Assembly (NCBI GenBank): GCA_947652605.1
Contig: OX393579.1
Span: forward strand, 21,597,674-21,661,673
Reading direction: 5' to 3'
DNA: 64,000 nt
Origin: Elmis aenea
Lineage: Eukaryota > Arthropoda > Insecta > Coleoptera > Elmidae
Part shown: positions 33,435-44,240 of the stretch, piece after piece
How the letters are laid out: every line of letters starts with the position of its first letter
How positions within the stretch are numbered: the stretch's first letter is position 1
The notes under the pieces: model-generated
What the model saw: the letters and a program-made list of their open reading frames with translations, nothing else
The model's database searches: none
What the model was told of the DNA's origin: nothing
Program-made: the position numbers and the translations under genes

Positions 33435-34556
33435 AAGGGTTTTTCGTTAAGAGCGCTCGAACTTTGAAAAGAGATAAAACAAGCTGTATAAGTGATATTG
33501 CCACAATTGTTTTTTTATTTTAAAGTACATTCAATAACATGTGCGGAATATAATTTCGGCCAAGGGGCCACCGCGGCTCCGCTGTAGGTGGCGCATCCTG
33601 GTGACCAATTTTGTACGACATCTTCACATAAATGGGGTCCAATTTCATGAAGAACGCGAGTTATGTTGGCCTTCAGGGCGGCAATCGTCTGTGATTTGTC
33701 TGCATAGACCAGAGATTTCACATAGCCCCACAGTAAATAGTCAAGCGGCGTTAAGTCACACGATCTCAGTGGCCAGTTGATGACGAAGCGCTCGAACTTC
33801 TCATCCAATAAATTCAATGTTTCCCGTGCAGTATGGCAAGTCTTGTTGAAACCACATGTTTGTGAGATCCATACCATCCATCCTAGACCACAAAAAGTTT
33901 GTTATCATCGTCCGATATCGATCGCCATTGACAGTTAGCCCGGCTTTTTGCTCATCTTCGAAGAAATAAGGGCCGATGATACCGCCGAACCAAAATCCGC
34001 ACACCAAACAGTGACTTTTTCGAAGTGTAGAGGCACCTAATGAATTTCCCGTGGCTTTTCGTCGCTCCAAATCCCGCAATTTTGCTTGTTTACGAAGCCA
34101 CTCAACCAGAAATGAGTCTCATCACAAGTTTTTTTTCTCCAAAATCAGAGTCAGCCGTCAAATGCCCTAAAGCCCAATGAGCGAACACACGATGTTGTCT
34201 GTGGTCGTTGGGCCTTAGTTCTTGAAATAACTGAACTTTGTATGAATGAAGGCCCAAGTCTCGACGCATAATCCGCCAAGTTGATGTCACAGAAAGAGCA
34301 AACTTTTGCGCACGACGCGGAATGGACTGTCTGTTTTTTTTTTCGCACGGCAACAATATTTTCCAACGATGTTGCGTTTCTTTGACGTACAGGCACTGCT
34401 TCATCGGCCGCCGACCCGGCTGTCTCAAATTTATGGATTAAACGACGAATTGTGGACTCTGCTGGACGGCCACGAATACCATAAATTGGACGCAGCGCAC
34501 GGAACGTTAGGCGAACAGGGCACTCATTTTAATAATAAATTTTAACAATTTCAACG
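33435..34556 (-). pseudogene. Mariner-like transposase pseudogene, 5' truncated
   Basis: The intact 3' end at 33435 (AAGGGTTTTTCGTTAAGAGC after TA) marks the element terminus. Reading from 34556 on the minus strand: a helix-turn-helix block (NECPVRLTFRALRPIYG, RPAESTIRRLIHKFE), a TSTWRIMRRDLGLHSYK block, VNKQNCGIW, a VCGFWFGGIIGPYFFEDE block, MWFQQD at about 33850 and RSCDLTPLDYLLWGYVKSLV near 33760. These are the blocks of an IS630-Tc1-mariner transposase of the WFQQDGATCHTA type. Several frameshifts split it into at least three frames. The N-terminal ten or so residues and the 5' inverted repeat are missing, cut off next to a LINE fragment. Sister copy at 62569. Confidence 0.88.
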
Positions 34557-34730
34557 CGTTTTACACTTCGTTTCTTTTACTACGTAATCGAGAACTAAAC
34601 TGAACAGAGTTAGGCTCAGTACTCCCCCTTGTCTTAATCCCTCTTTGGTTACGAACTCCTCTGACTGTAGGTTTCCTGTTCTAACATAATTTTCTGTGTT
34701 TCTTTATGTAAATTCTGTAAAAAAATTATA
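34556..34730 (-). pseudogene. Non-LTR retrotransposon reverse transcriptase fragment
   Basis: Minus-strand reading gives NTENYVRTGNLQSEEFVTKE followed by GLRQGGVLSLTLFSLVLDYV, the conserved GLRQGDxLSPxLF block of LINE reverse transcriptases. Only about 50 codons remain, with a stop upstream. It abuts the truncated mariner at 34556. Confidence 0.85.
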
Positions 34731-34889
34731 TTAAAACAATTCAAAGCGACTTTCCATTATTAGTGGGTTCCAACCCCAAGCGCCGACGTTGAGCCTAATA
34801 TTTAAAGAAGACGAAGCGTCGAAACGTTTGTCCTTCTTATCTTCTATCGTCGTTATCGTCGTAGTACATAACGTTGTCGTATACATATA

Positions 34890-35306
34890 CAGAATGTTTC
34901 AGACTACCCGTACCAGCACTTATTCGAAAATAGGGTTTTAAATACTGTTATGATTTAGGTCCAATAGATTACAAACTATACAGATAATCAAAAAAGTTTT
35001 TAAGCAAAAAGGTTTTTTTTTTATCAAATATCTTTCTAATTGTACAATAAAAACCGGCTAATTCTATTTTAAGTTACTTCCGATATGGCCACTTTCGGTT
35101 TAATCACGAAAACCGCTATAGCGTCAGTCAATTTTGCATATGCACTTTCGTGATTAAAAAAAAATACCAATCTTTGTCAGACGTCGCATTTTTGAATAAG
35201 GCTCGATGCACACGTACGTTTTTCGCCCGTCCGGGCCCGGACGGGCGAAAAACGTACGTGCGCATCGAGCCTAAAAGTGCTGCTACGGGTGGTCTGAAAC
35301 ACCCTG
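34890..35306. mobile_element. Palindromic CAGGGTG-type element (417 bp) with nested hairpin
   Basis: Left end CAGAATGTTTCAGACTACCC and right end ...GGTGGTCTGAAACACCCTG, flanked by TATA/TA. The short arms (about 48 bp: CCGTA-CAGCACTT) flank unique sequence. The right arm is split at 35200-35271 by a 72 bp hairpin. Confidence 0.85.
35200..35271. mobile_element. 72 bp near-perfect hairpin MITE with TAA duplication
   Basis: Two 36 bp arms (GGCTCGATGC...GCCCGTCCGGG) are perfect inverse copies except for one base and leave no loop. They are flanked by TAA at 35197-35199 and 35272-35274, so this looks like a minimal PIF/Harbinger-type MITE. It splits the right arm of the surrounding CAGGGTG element and is GC-rich in an AT-rich setting. 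Confidence 0.88.
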
Positions 35307-37187
35307 TATACGTTTTGTGGCGTACACATAGGTGATCATAACACAAGGACTACGATAAAAACTTCACAGTTTTATAACTTTTTTTTTTATAAGAGAGTCA
35401 CTGTTTTTTTTAGTCAATTTTAAACATTTATTTTGAATCTGTAAGTTTTTCTTAACGCTACTTTACATTGTACATGTTCTATCACTTGATGTGTTTTTTA
35501 AATATGTCGTATTTTAGGCCGGCGCAAGAGTATCTATATGACGACCCTAGGCAAAGAAAACTTAAGCATCCCTATACATTATAGAATAATATGTTTTTGG
35601 GGATTTAACCAAACGTCGAGCAGCAAATGAACCAATTTTAACGCGGCGGGTAAATCCCTAATAATATATCTATATTTATAAAAATAATACCATTATGGCC
35701 GCATACTAAAGGTGTAAGTACATAATTTGTAATAATAAAGCAGAAAAACTATTTACTTTGAAACCAAAAAAAGCTTTTTTTTGTAATTTAGTATTAGTAA
35801 AGACATTTATAACAAATCTGATAAAATATGATAATATTACAAAGATTTTAACACAAAATTAAGAAAATAACATTTTAAATATTCCGGGATTTTCCGGGAC
35901 AATAAGTATTTCCTAGTAAATATAAAAAATCTTAGAAAGAATCTGGATTACAGGATTAGGGTTTACCGGGATCCAGCGAGAGAAACTCTAACGCTTTGGT
36001 GTATAAAGTGTTAGTTATTTAAAAAGCTTGTACAATGAAAAACAATCTTTTTAAATTGCATAATGGTTCAATTTATGTAAAATGCAAAGACGAATAACAT
36101 AAATATTTCGTTTTACTGGCACATCCTCTATATCCTCTCTATAAAGATAAACAAAGTAAAACCAACCATTTAGTTTTTATAGCGTTTAACTGGTGCAAAA
36201 AGGAAATCTACGCTTTTATGATGTGGAGCAAATGGTAATAAACAAAATAATTTCCTGTTTAAAATGACGTGTTAATTGCGTACGGTTGCATAAATTATAT
36301 TATGGTTGCACATAAAATGTAATAGCACAACACTTGACGTCACTAAACTGTTATGAACAAGGACAAATGATGTTGTCTGGTGAAAAGTGAAAATAACTGA
36401 CGTTTGGTAATCTGATACAGCTCGTGTTTTTACATGACACAGACGTGCAGCAAACATTTTAGAGAAGTACGCCTTGCTAGAGCTTTCAGAGGAGAAAGTC
36501 AATACCACGACGCCAGATAAGGTAGATAAATTTGGAAAAAAAAGTCTGCATGAACGATATAATGCGCGTATGGACGAAAGTGCAGCATTTATGCTCCGTC
36601 AGCTGGTCAGACACTGTTGCCGTCGGCACTTAATGGTCAAATACACATGAGATATGTATCATTCGTTTTTATTATCTTTTGGAAACGTCTACTTGAGATG
36701 ATTTCTTACGAAATAGTATGAAGTATGTGTGTACGAAAATAGTTAGTTATCAAACGAATTCAAAAAATTTTAATTTAACTTAATTTTCTTTTAAAATTAC
36801 TTGAATTGTATTAGAGACGTAAGTGCAGCTATTTATCAAAATCATATACGGGGAGTTTAAGCATGGCGATCTCGCTTATTATAATAGCTAGTGTATAAGT
36901 TTAAATTTGGCAAAGTTGCAAAATTTGGTGCTTTTTAATAATCTGAAGAGATATTGGAAATATCTCAAACGGTATCCGAGAAAATTAGGAAAAACTGGAA
37001 AATACGATTTTTGAAAATAGTCTATAACTCCTTCGGAATATGATATATTTCAAATGTGTAAAAACATTGCTCAAGCAACTTTTTAAGCCGAATCGGATGG
37101 TGGTCACAAATTTTTCCTAGATCGATTCGTTTTTGCTTTATGTCAACCAACTTTATTTTTTCGTATGGGCGCAATTTTTGCTATATA
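35307..37187. other. Unassigned sequence with a hAT-like end scar
   Basis: AGGCCGGCGCAAGAGTATC with CGACCCTAGGCAAAG at 35516-35560 resembles the start of a common hAT family, but no partner end is visible. The rest is AT-rich with no recognised gene; the 78-codon frame at 36272-36508 has no family motif. Confidence 0.45.
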
Positions 37188-38262
37188 CGAGGGAAAGTCA
37201 GTAAGTAGGTCACAAAAAACGATTATAAAAATAATTAGAGAAATAGTTAGCCAAAAACAAGTTTTATTTTTCAACAAAGTCTCCATCTACATTAATACAC
37301 TTATCCCATCGCTTTATCAATGCCCCAATGCCTGCTGCATAAAAGTGTTTGGGCTGGTGTCTGAACCACGTGCGTACCTCTTGTTGAACATCGCTGTCAC
37401 CATCGAAATGTTTGCCGCCAAGATGCTTTTTGAGTGGACCAAACAGATGATAGTCGCTTGGGGCCAGGTCGGGACTGTAAGCCGGATGTTCAAGAAGTTC
37501 CCACCCTAATTCTGCAATTCTCGCCTGGGTCAAATGGGCCGAATGCGGCCTGGCATTATCGTGATGCAGCAATATTCCTCTCGTCAGTAGGCCTGGACGT
37601 TTTCGTCGAATTGCATCCCGAAGCAACAACAAAACTCTACAGTATGATTGAGCAGTCACGTTCTCATTTCTGTTCTGGAAATGGGTTAGGAGCACTCTTT
37701 GAGAATCCCAGAACACGGTAAGCATAACCTTACCAGCTGAGGGCACAACCTTGAATTTCTTTGTTGACGGCAAAGAAGGATGTTTCCATTGCATTGATGC
37801 AAGCTTTGTTTCGGGTTGGTAGTGCTGCACCCATGACTCACCAGTAACAATCCTGTTAAGCATGTTCTCTCCTTCCACTGTGTATCGAGAGAGGTGTTGC
37901 AAGGACAAGCCCATTCCTCGGTCAGTTGTCTAGGTACCCACCGTGAGCAAACTTTTCGGAAATTCAAACGATTGTGCATCAGTTCGTAGGCTAAACCATG
38001 AGAACCAGTTGCTATACTGTCTATTGTTACCCGCCTGTCAGTTCGAATCATCTCTTCCACCCGTCGAAGTGTTGCATCTGTCGCAATCTGAACGGGGCGG
38101 CCACTTCGCTGATCGTCAACAACTTTTGAGCGCCCTTGAGAGAATTTCTCGACCCAGTTATACACGGCTTTACGCGACAAACACTTTTCACCGTAAACAG
38201 GAGACCTTTCCTTATGGATATCTTTTGCAGAAAGTCCTTTTGCCCTTACTGACTTTCCCTCG
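37188..38262 (-). mobile_element. Mariner element (1075 bp), TA-flanked
   Basis: Inverted ends CGAGGGAAAGTCAGTAAG at 37188 and 38262, with TA on both sides. The 5' inverted repeat runs directly into the transposase coding region, so the usual leader and first codons are deleted. Confidence 0.93.
37264..38262 (-). pseudogene. Mariner transposase pseudogene (DD34D type) lacking its first catalytic Asp
   Basis: Minus-strand reading: a helix-turn-helix region (GLSAKDIHKERSPVYGEKCL, AVYNWVEKFSQGR, DDQRSGRPVQIATD), a frameshift near 37915, then SRYTVEGENMLNRIVTGESW, LLHHDNARPHSAH, HPAYSPDLAPSDYHLFGPLK and the stop at 37264. The second and third Asp are 34 residues apart as in mariner. The first block reads VTGESWV where VTGDETWV is usual, so the catalytic Asp codon has been lost. 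With the frameshift and missing start, this copy is inactive, although decay is light. Confidence 0.93.
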
Positions 38263-38305
38263 TACATAATCAAATAGCATTGAGTTTTCTGAATTCATTG
38301 ATGTA

Positions 38306-38993
38306 TCAAACATGGTATTTTACTTTTTTATTAATTGTCAAATTAAAAAAAAAAAGAGTTTTAAACAATAACCATTATAAAGCAGCTCGTTGTAGTTTAT
38401 GTTGTTTCCATGACAACCAATCAACAAGCTAAAAGTTTTGAAAGCCTATTACTTGACACATTACTAAATTCATAAAAATGAACTTTAATAAGGAAGAAAA
38501 ACGCGATATGCTGTGAATTTTTTATTCATTGGATAGGAATTCTATATTGTCAAGTCAACGGTATGCAGAAAAATATCCAGAAAGTAAACAACAACCCTCG
38601 CACACATATTGTTGTACGTTGGACAGAAACTTAGGGAAATATGGGACTTTTGCCAAACCCAGAAGATAATATGGCAGAAAGGTTTCAGATGAAAGGAAAA
38701 AAACATTTTTATCACAAACCGATCCGAAAAAACACTATTTTTTTACGTTAAACTTAAGTAAATTTGTTTAAGGCACGTGATAACGTATAACAAAACTTAA
38801 AAGAACGGTACAAAAAATTCGCAGCATATCGCTTTTTTCTTTGTTATTGCAAAATTTTTAGTTTGTTGATTTGTTGTCATGGAAACAACATAAACTACAA
38901 TAACCGGCGAACCTGATTTATAGTTGTTGTTGTTGTTAAAAACGTATTTTTTCTAATTTGACAATGAAAGAAGAAGTGAAATACCATGTTTGA
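38306..38993. mobile_element. Element with long inverted repeats carrying a DUF4817-like fragment
   Basis: TCAAACATGGTATTT at 38306 is mirrored at 38993. The inverted arms run about 135 bp and include GTAGTTTATGTTGTTTCCATGACAAC. They enclose a decayed coding stretch (38478-38760). Target duplication unclear (flanks TGATGTA and TCAGTGG). Confidence 0.8.
38478..38760 (+). pseudogene. Transposon-type helix-turn-helix (DUF4817-like) fragment
   Basis: ATG at 38478 reads MNFNKEEKRDML, a stop, then IFYSLDRNSILSSQRYAEKY, PESKQQPSHTY and GKYGTFAKPRR. This follows the insect transposase N-terminal pattern (F.xEEKxDML...YxExxxNxxxAxxxYxExYPxRxxPSxxTF...L...GSF) described as DUF4817. Two stops interrupt it and no catalytic domain follows. 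Confidence 0.65.
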
Positions 38994-38994
38994 T

Positions 38995-39610
38995 CAGTGG
39001 CGGATCCAGGGAGGGGGCAAATGGGGTAGTTACTCTCCCTAAGACTAAGATATTTTAAAAAATTAAGTTTTACAAATACATTATATCCTGCGTTCCCGCT
39101 TTAGTTTATAACATAATCTGGTGAAGATATAAATGAATTTATAAATTCAATGGTCACTTATTTAGGTAAAGTATTTGAAAAGGAAAATCTAATAAAATTA
39201 AAGCTTAAATCTGAAATCGATTTTTGGACATTAGAATGGCAAAAGAAATTTCATTTAAACGAAAATGTACCTGGCAGTGCTTTTGAAACATATAAAAAAT
39301 ATAATGCCGAAATATACCCTACTTTAAAAATAAGTTTTTTATCTAAAGAGTATGGCGGTCTGGCCAGTGATGTTGTTATTGTAAAAAATTGTGAATATTT
39401 AAATTAATTGCCAAATAATTGTTGCGTAATGCTGATAGAGGTTTTAAACAATTACAATCGCTTTTGTCAAGTAAATCTTGTACACTTATTCGTCCACCTA
39501 GTGTTGAGAGCAACAACCAAATTAAAAAGAAAGATGTGATTCTAACAAGGCTTATTGCAAGTGTAAGAAAACATATAGGTATCCATTTTGTATATTTTGA
39601 GTGATTATAG
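38995..39610 (+). pseudogene. Chimeric remnant: hAT transposase joined to a DDE_Tnp_4 (ISL2EU-like) fragment
   Basis: CAGTGGCGGATCCAGGGAGG at 38995 is a hAT-type end. The reading from 39150 gives KSEIDFWTLEWQKKF and AFETYKKYNAEIYPTLK, typical of hAT transposases before their dimerisation block. Without a stop it continues as FLSKEYGGLASDVVIVKN, and after a frame change near 39405 as VMLIE-equivalent ADRGFKQLQSLLSSKSCTLI, RPPSVESNNQIKKKDVILTR and LIASVRKH (to 39604). Those last blocks belong to the THAP/DDE_Tnp_4 type found in ISL2EU elements (ADRGF...RPP...IASLRIHVER). The junction near 39328 therefore fuses two unrelated transposases in one frame, probably by insertion or template switching. 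Confidence 0.7.
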
Positions 39611-41476
39611 ATGGTAATAATAAATTAATCTTCACCTGTTAAATGACAATTGTTAGGTATATCGAATTATTTCTACAAAAATAATATAAAAATATATTAG
39701 AACTTGCCATATGCCATGCATAGGAACTGGTGCACAGCCGATGGATTGTAGACACATAGCCAATCACAGCGCGTTTCAGAATTTGAAATATAAGGGGTAT
39801 TTTGAAAAATTATTTCTCGGGGCTGGATGATGTTTTTTAAGTTTTTGGTGGTTGAGAATGAAGTTTATAGATCAAATTATCATTTAAAAAATATATTATC
39901 AAGTTTTATTTTTTTGTGTAAACGCCCATTGGTACATTTACATTTCTAAAATGTTGTCCTTAATACTGTCATAAAAAATATTTATCGTTTAAATGGTGAA
40001 ACATTTAATGTTAAAAATATTGAAATAGTGTGTTTGGCAATAAAATTAAAAGGTTAGAAACGCAGAGAGGATACTTTTTGCAGCTTAAGTTTTATCAGTT
40101 ACAATGACTTAATTACATGAATCTTAACTATTATCAATAATTTCTTTATGATAGCAAATTAAGTGTGTATTGGACTCGATATACCGGAAGAGTTGTGATA
40201 AAAGCAATGAAATAATAAAAACGATTAATTTTAGTATACAAAACTGATCATAATCATGTAAAATATTGTGAGTTATCGCCAAAATTTATCATGTAAATCA
40301 ATGCTATATGTTATTTTAGTCGAAAGTACCCATACAACATGCAATATATAATTTTTATTACGTATTTGATACAGAATACCAATTTATATCTAGTTACGCT
40401 TCAGACGGTTTAACAACCTGGATGTCTGTCAAGTAAGAGGAGGCGTCGACACGTGATTCCGCAGTATTTGAAACCTATAAGAGATCGATCAGACGTGTAT
40501 TCTAAAATTTTAGACCTTTCTTTCATTCTGCAATTTTCTTTTTCAAGCGATGACAGAAAAATAAAAAGCAGTCCTCTTCCGTCCTTGAAATTTTATTTAA
40601 AAATCGAGTAGAACAAAATCATGTCTTAAACTGAAACGAAAGTCGATAGAACGCAAATGCGAGCACAACCAAAGCAGTAAAAGTCTTCTTGACTTGTCGT
40701 GTGGTAGTAATTTGACTATAAAATTGTAAATAGTTGAGTTTTTCGCTTATCTTTGAGTTTAAAACAAGAGAAAAAGGCTTTTTACGTTTAAAAGTCGCTG
40801 GATTTTATGATGATAAAAAACTTACTGTGTGTGCGTTTTCCACAGTCAATACTTACCAAATGGCTTTAACCATTCATGGAAATATGTTGAAAATAACTGC
40901 AATATTAAAATTCCACATGTGCGAGCTAAAATTAATAAATTTACATGCTTATGTCCCCAGTGGTTTTAAAGTAAAACCACCTTTAATAAATGTCAAATTT
41001 CTAAGTCGTAGTTGTTTAGCAAAACAACCGCCTACCTTATTAGTTACTCTCTGAAACTTTCTTTTTTGAATTAAAATTAAAATTTCATATTTGTTAGACC
41101 TGTATAAATTTAAATTACTCTTAAACTTTCACCTACTGTTAGTGAAAAGTTGCCGTGTTTTGTGCATTTACTTGTTTGTTTTTGAAATTTTTAATTTGAA
41201 AGTGTGTAACAATGGCTGTTAACTATTTAATTTGTACGATTTGTGACGCTTTCTGTCGGTTTCGCTTATTCCTGTTTTTACTTGGGTGTCAAATTTTTGT
41301 AGAGATTGTTTCCCCTTCATCGATAGCTCTAGGTCAAAGAAGATGATTTCCAGGGATCGATGCTCAGGATTAAAAGTAGTATGCTTCACTGTCCTACACC
41401 TAACAGTAGAAGGACTCATGACGAAATAAAAAAAATAATATTGCTTCACTGTTTATTTTATTTACAACAGGTTGTA
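39611..41476. other. Unassigned AT-rich sequence with one long open stretch
   Basis: The plus strand is open for 106 codons at 40734-41054 (with an ATG only at its middle), but no domain is recognisable and no splice sites clearly delimit it. Nothing else seen. Confidence 0.4.
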
Positions 41477-42300
41477 CAGGGTGGGCAAATTTCGATGTTT
41501 TCATAGGGAATCTCGGTAACTTTAAGAGGTATCAAAAAACGGTCCGCGCATCCTCGATCTCTTTTTTCGAGAAAAAGTTAATGGTAAGAACTAAAATTGT
41601 TTATCGGCTTTTGTTTTCGAGTTATCGCCGATAACTGGATTTTTCGACTTTTCCTTTTATGACTGTATCTCGCTTGTTTATGAAAATAAAGAAAAATAAT
41701 TTTGACGTTCTACAGGAACTTTTTTGATAAGAATGCAGTGGCGTAGACAATTTTTCAAAAAAAAAAAAATCGAAATTCGAGTTGTGACATAAAGTTGTAT
41801 TTTTTTTAATGGAACCCATAGTTGGCTGTGGCATCACGAGAAAGAAGAATTTTCCCCATTCCAATGATATATAACATGTGGGGTCGATTTATTAATTTTC
41901 CTTACATTATAGCAAAAATTAGGTAAATTTGCATATTTTATTTTTTTCTAGTAGTAGGTTTATGTTATTAGGAATTTACCTGGTAAAACAAACTGTCATT
42001 CTGTTGTTTTAACGATAATTTGACAGAAATAATCACGTTTAATTGTTGATTGTTTTTATTTTTGTAAGTACCATAAAAACACGAAATGGCTTACAAATAT
42101 TACGAAAAGTATGATATTTATGATAGAATATTCTTTTCGAAGTAGTAATAATTCTGAAGCAGCAATTGAAACTCTTCGTGATATGCGTAAACCATTTCGT
42201 GTTTATACGGTACAAAGACCAACCCGAAAATCAAACGCTTTTTGTATGTTTGATATTGATTTTACGAAATACAATAATCAAACTCTTAGAATATTATAGA
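41477..42300 (+). mobile_element. CAGGGTGGGC element, left arm with coding remnant
   Basis: It begins CAGGGTGGGCAAATTTCGAT after TA, with ATCTCGGTAAC at +34 and ATAGTTGGCTGTGGC at about +342. It matches the arm at 14700-15174. Beyond the arm it contains a helix-turn-helix-like coding remnant (42086-42299). No inverted right end was found; a different CAGGGT end (CAGGGTCCTGC) begins near 42306. Confidence 0.8.
42086..42299 (+). pseudogene. Transposase N-terminal fragment in a CAGGGTGGGC element
   Basis: ATG at 42086 reads MAYKYYEKYDIYDRIFFSK, then stops; one frame over it continues SSNNSEAAIETLRDMRKPFR. EKYDMLxIFFxCxxNSxEAAxExYRxxxP is the style of DUF4817 N-termini in insect mariner-related transposases. 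If right, it hints at the transposase type that moves the CAGGGTG families. Short and broken. Confidence 0.5.
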
Positions 42301-42428
42301 TAATACAGGGTCCTGCATTAGTCCGTCGGGTTTTCATAGCGCCCCGCCCGTAGGAGATCGAAAAAAACTTATATACATAAAATTATTGGTTTGAAAAGAT
42401 CTTCATCTTAAAATTATTTTCAGCTGTA

Positions 42429-43642
42429 CAGGGTGGACCAAATTCGAATGTTTTACAGGGTATCTCGGTTACCGTAATAGATAGCGAAAATCTGATTTCG
42501 GTCTCTTGGGCTATTTTTTTGAGAAAATAACACCTATGCAATCAGATTTTTTCTATCGGATTCCATTTTGGCACTACAGACGAAAAATGAAATTTCATCA
42601 TTTTTGAAAGTTTGCTGTAACTTCTTTATTTATTAAATTAGAACAAAATGTTATAAAGGTTTTTTATACAGATTTTTATGCTTAATTTAAAAACAAAAGT
42701 AATTTTTTTTTAGCCTCCTTGACTTTCGAGATATGGAGTAAACTTACATTTTTTTAAATGGAAACCCTAGTTGGCCATGACTTTATGTGAAAGAGTATTT
42801 TTTTAGCTTTTCAAAAATATATAGTTTAATATATTTTTTGCAAAAAATAACCAAGATATGGCCAGTTTTGTAAAAATTTGATCATTAAAGTTTGCCATGA
42901 TTTCGTAAACAAGTGATGTTTGCAATTATTAAACAACTAGACTTCATTGCCAAGTAAATTCTGCAGCAACCGCTACGTTTTTATCACTTACAAAGTAATA
43001 TTCTAACATATTAAACTTTTTAATGAGTTTAAATTTAGCCATGTTCACAATACCACTATAAACAGTTATAAAATACAAAATAATACACAGATTTGCTTAA
43101 AAGTTAAAAAAAATTACTTCTAAATGACGTTCAGTTGTTTAATAATTGCAAACATCACTAGTTTACGAAATCATGGCTAACTGTAATGATCCAATTTTTA
43201 CAAAATTGGCTATACCTTGGCTATTTTTTGGAAGAAATATATAAAACTATATATTTTTGAAAAGCTAAAAAAATACTCTTTCACATAAAGTCATGGCCAA
43301 CTAGGGTTTCCATTTAAAAAAATGTAAGTTTACTCCATATCTCGAAAGTCAAGGAGGCTAAAAAAAAATTACTTTTGTTTTTAAATTAAGCATAAAAATC
43401 TGTATAAAAAACCTATATAACATTTTGTTCTAATTTAATAAATAAAGAAGTTACAGCAAATTTTCAAAAATGATGAAATTTCATTTTTTGTCTGTAGTGC
43501 CAAAATGGAATCCGATAGAAAAAATCTGATTGCATAGGCGTTATTTTCTCAAAAAAATAGCCAAAGAGACCAAAATCAGATTTTCGCTATCTATTACGGT
43601 AACCGAGATACCGCGTAAAACAGTCGAATTTGGTCCACCCTG
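42429..43642. mobile_element. Palindromic CAGGGTGGACC element (1214 bp)
   Basis: The ends CAGGGTGGACCAAATTCGAA and inverse are TA-flanked. Arms of about 550 bp are nearly identical. TATCTCGGTTACC lies near each end, and the TAGTTGGCCATGAC core is at 42768-42781 and, inverted, at 43290-43303, 339-340 bp from each end. It is the long form of 31480-31873. Non-coding. Confidence 0.92.
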
Positions 43643-43644
43643 TA

Positions 43645-44240
43645 CAGGGTGTCCCATTTTTGCGCTATAACAAAAACAATTTTTTTTTTTAATAGAACAC
43701 CCTGTACATTTTTAAGTTTTCGTATGTCATTTTTTAACCTCTACATGAATGTCTGTTTACTTTTTGATTTTGTGTAAGTGTTGCCAACTTATAAATTTTT
43801 TTCCAAAAAATCCCACATAAGCACTAAGCAGGCTTAATTTTAAAAAATCGTAGCAACCTCGTTTCTTGAAGGTCAGAAATAAGTTTTAGCAATATTGGTT
43901 GTCCGGTTAGGGAGCAACATTTAAGTAATAAAAAATTAAAATTTAGTGACACAGGATGTTCACAAAAAAATACCAAACTTTTCAAACTTCAAAGTGATAT
44001 AACTCATTTTTTTCAAAAGTAACCACTCTTATTTTATTTCGCTGTACGATAACTTGTTTCTCCTCTTCAATCATTATAGGAGTTGTCCTATATCTAAACC
44101 CCGTAGTTGTTGAGATATTCAAAACTTTTCACAAAGGTAGCCATTTAATTGCATTTTTATGCACCGAAGTAGGCCGCGCTGATGCAAAACAAAAGCTAGT
44201 GTCAGTTTGACATTTCAATTTCGTTTTTTTTTTCCGTAAT
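43645..44240. mobile_element. Cluster of CAGGGTG ends and degenerate arms
   Basis: CAGGGTGTCCCATTTTTGCG starts at 43645, sharing its TA with the previous element, and an inverted CACCCTG ends at 43704 only 60 bp later. Further in, CACAGGATGTTCAC at about 43952 looks like another degenerate end. AT-rich, no coding. Confidence 0.6.

Noticed and set aside
40734..41054. 106-codon plus-strand frame
   Set aside because: No ATG near its start, no domain and no splice context; kept only as an open stretch.
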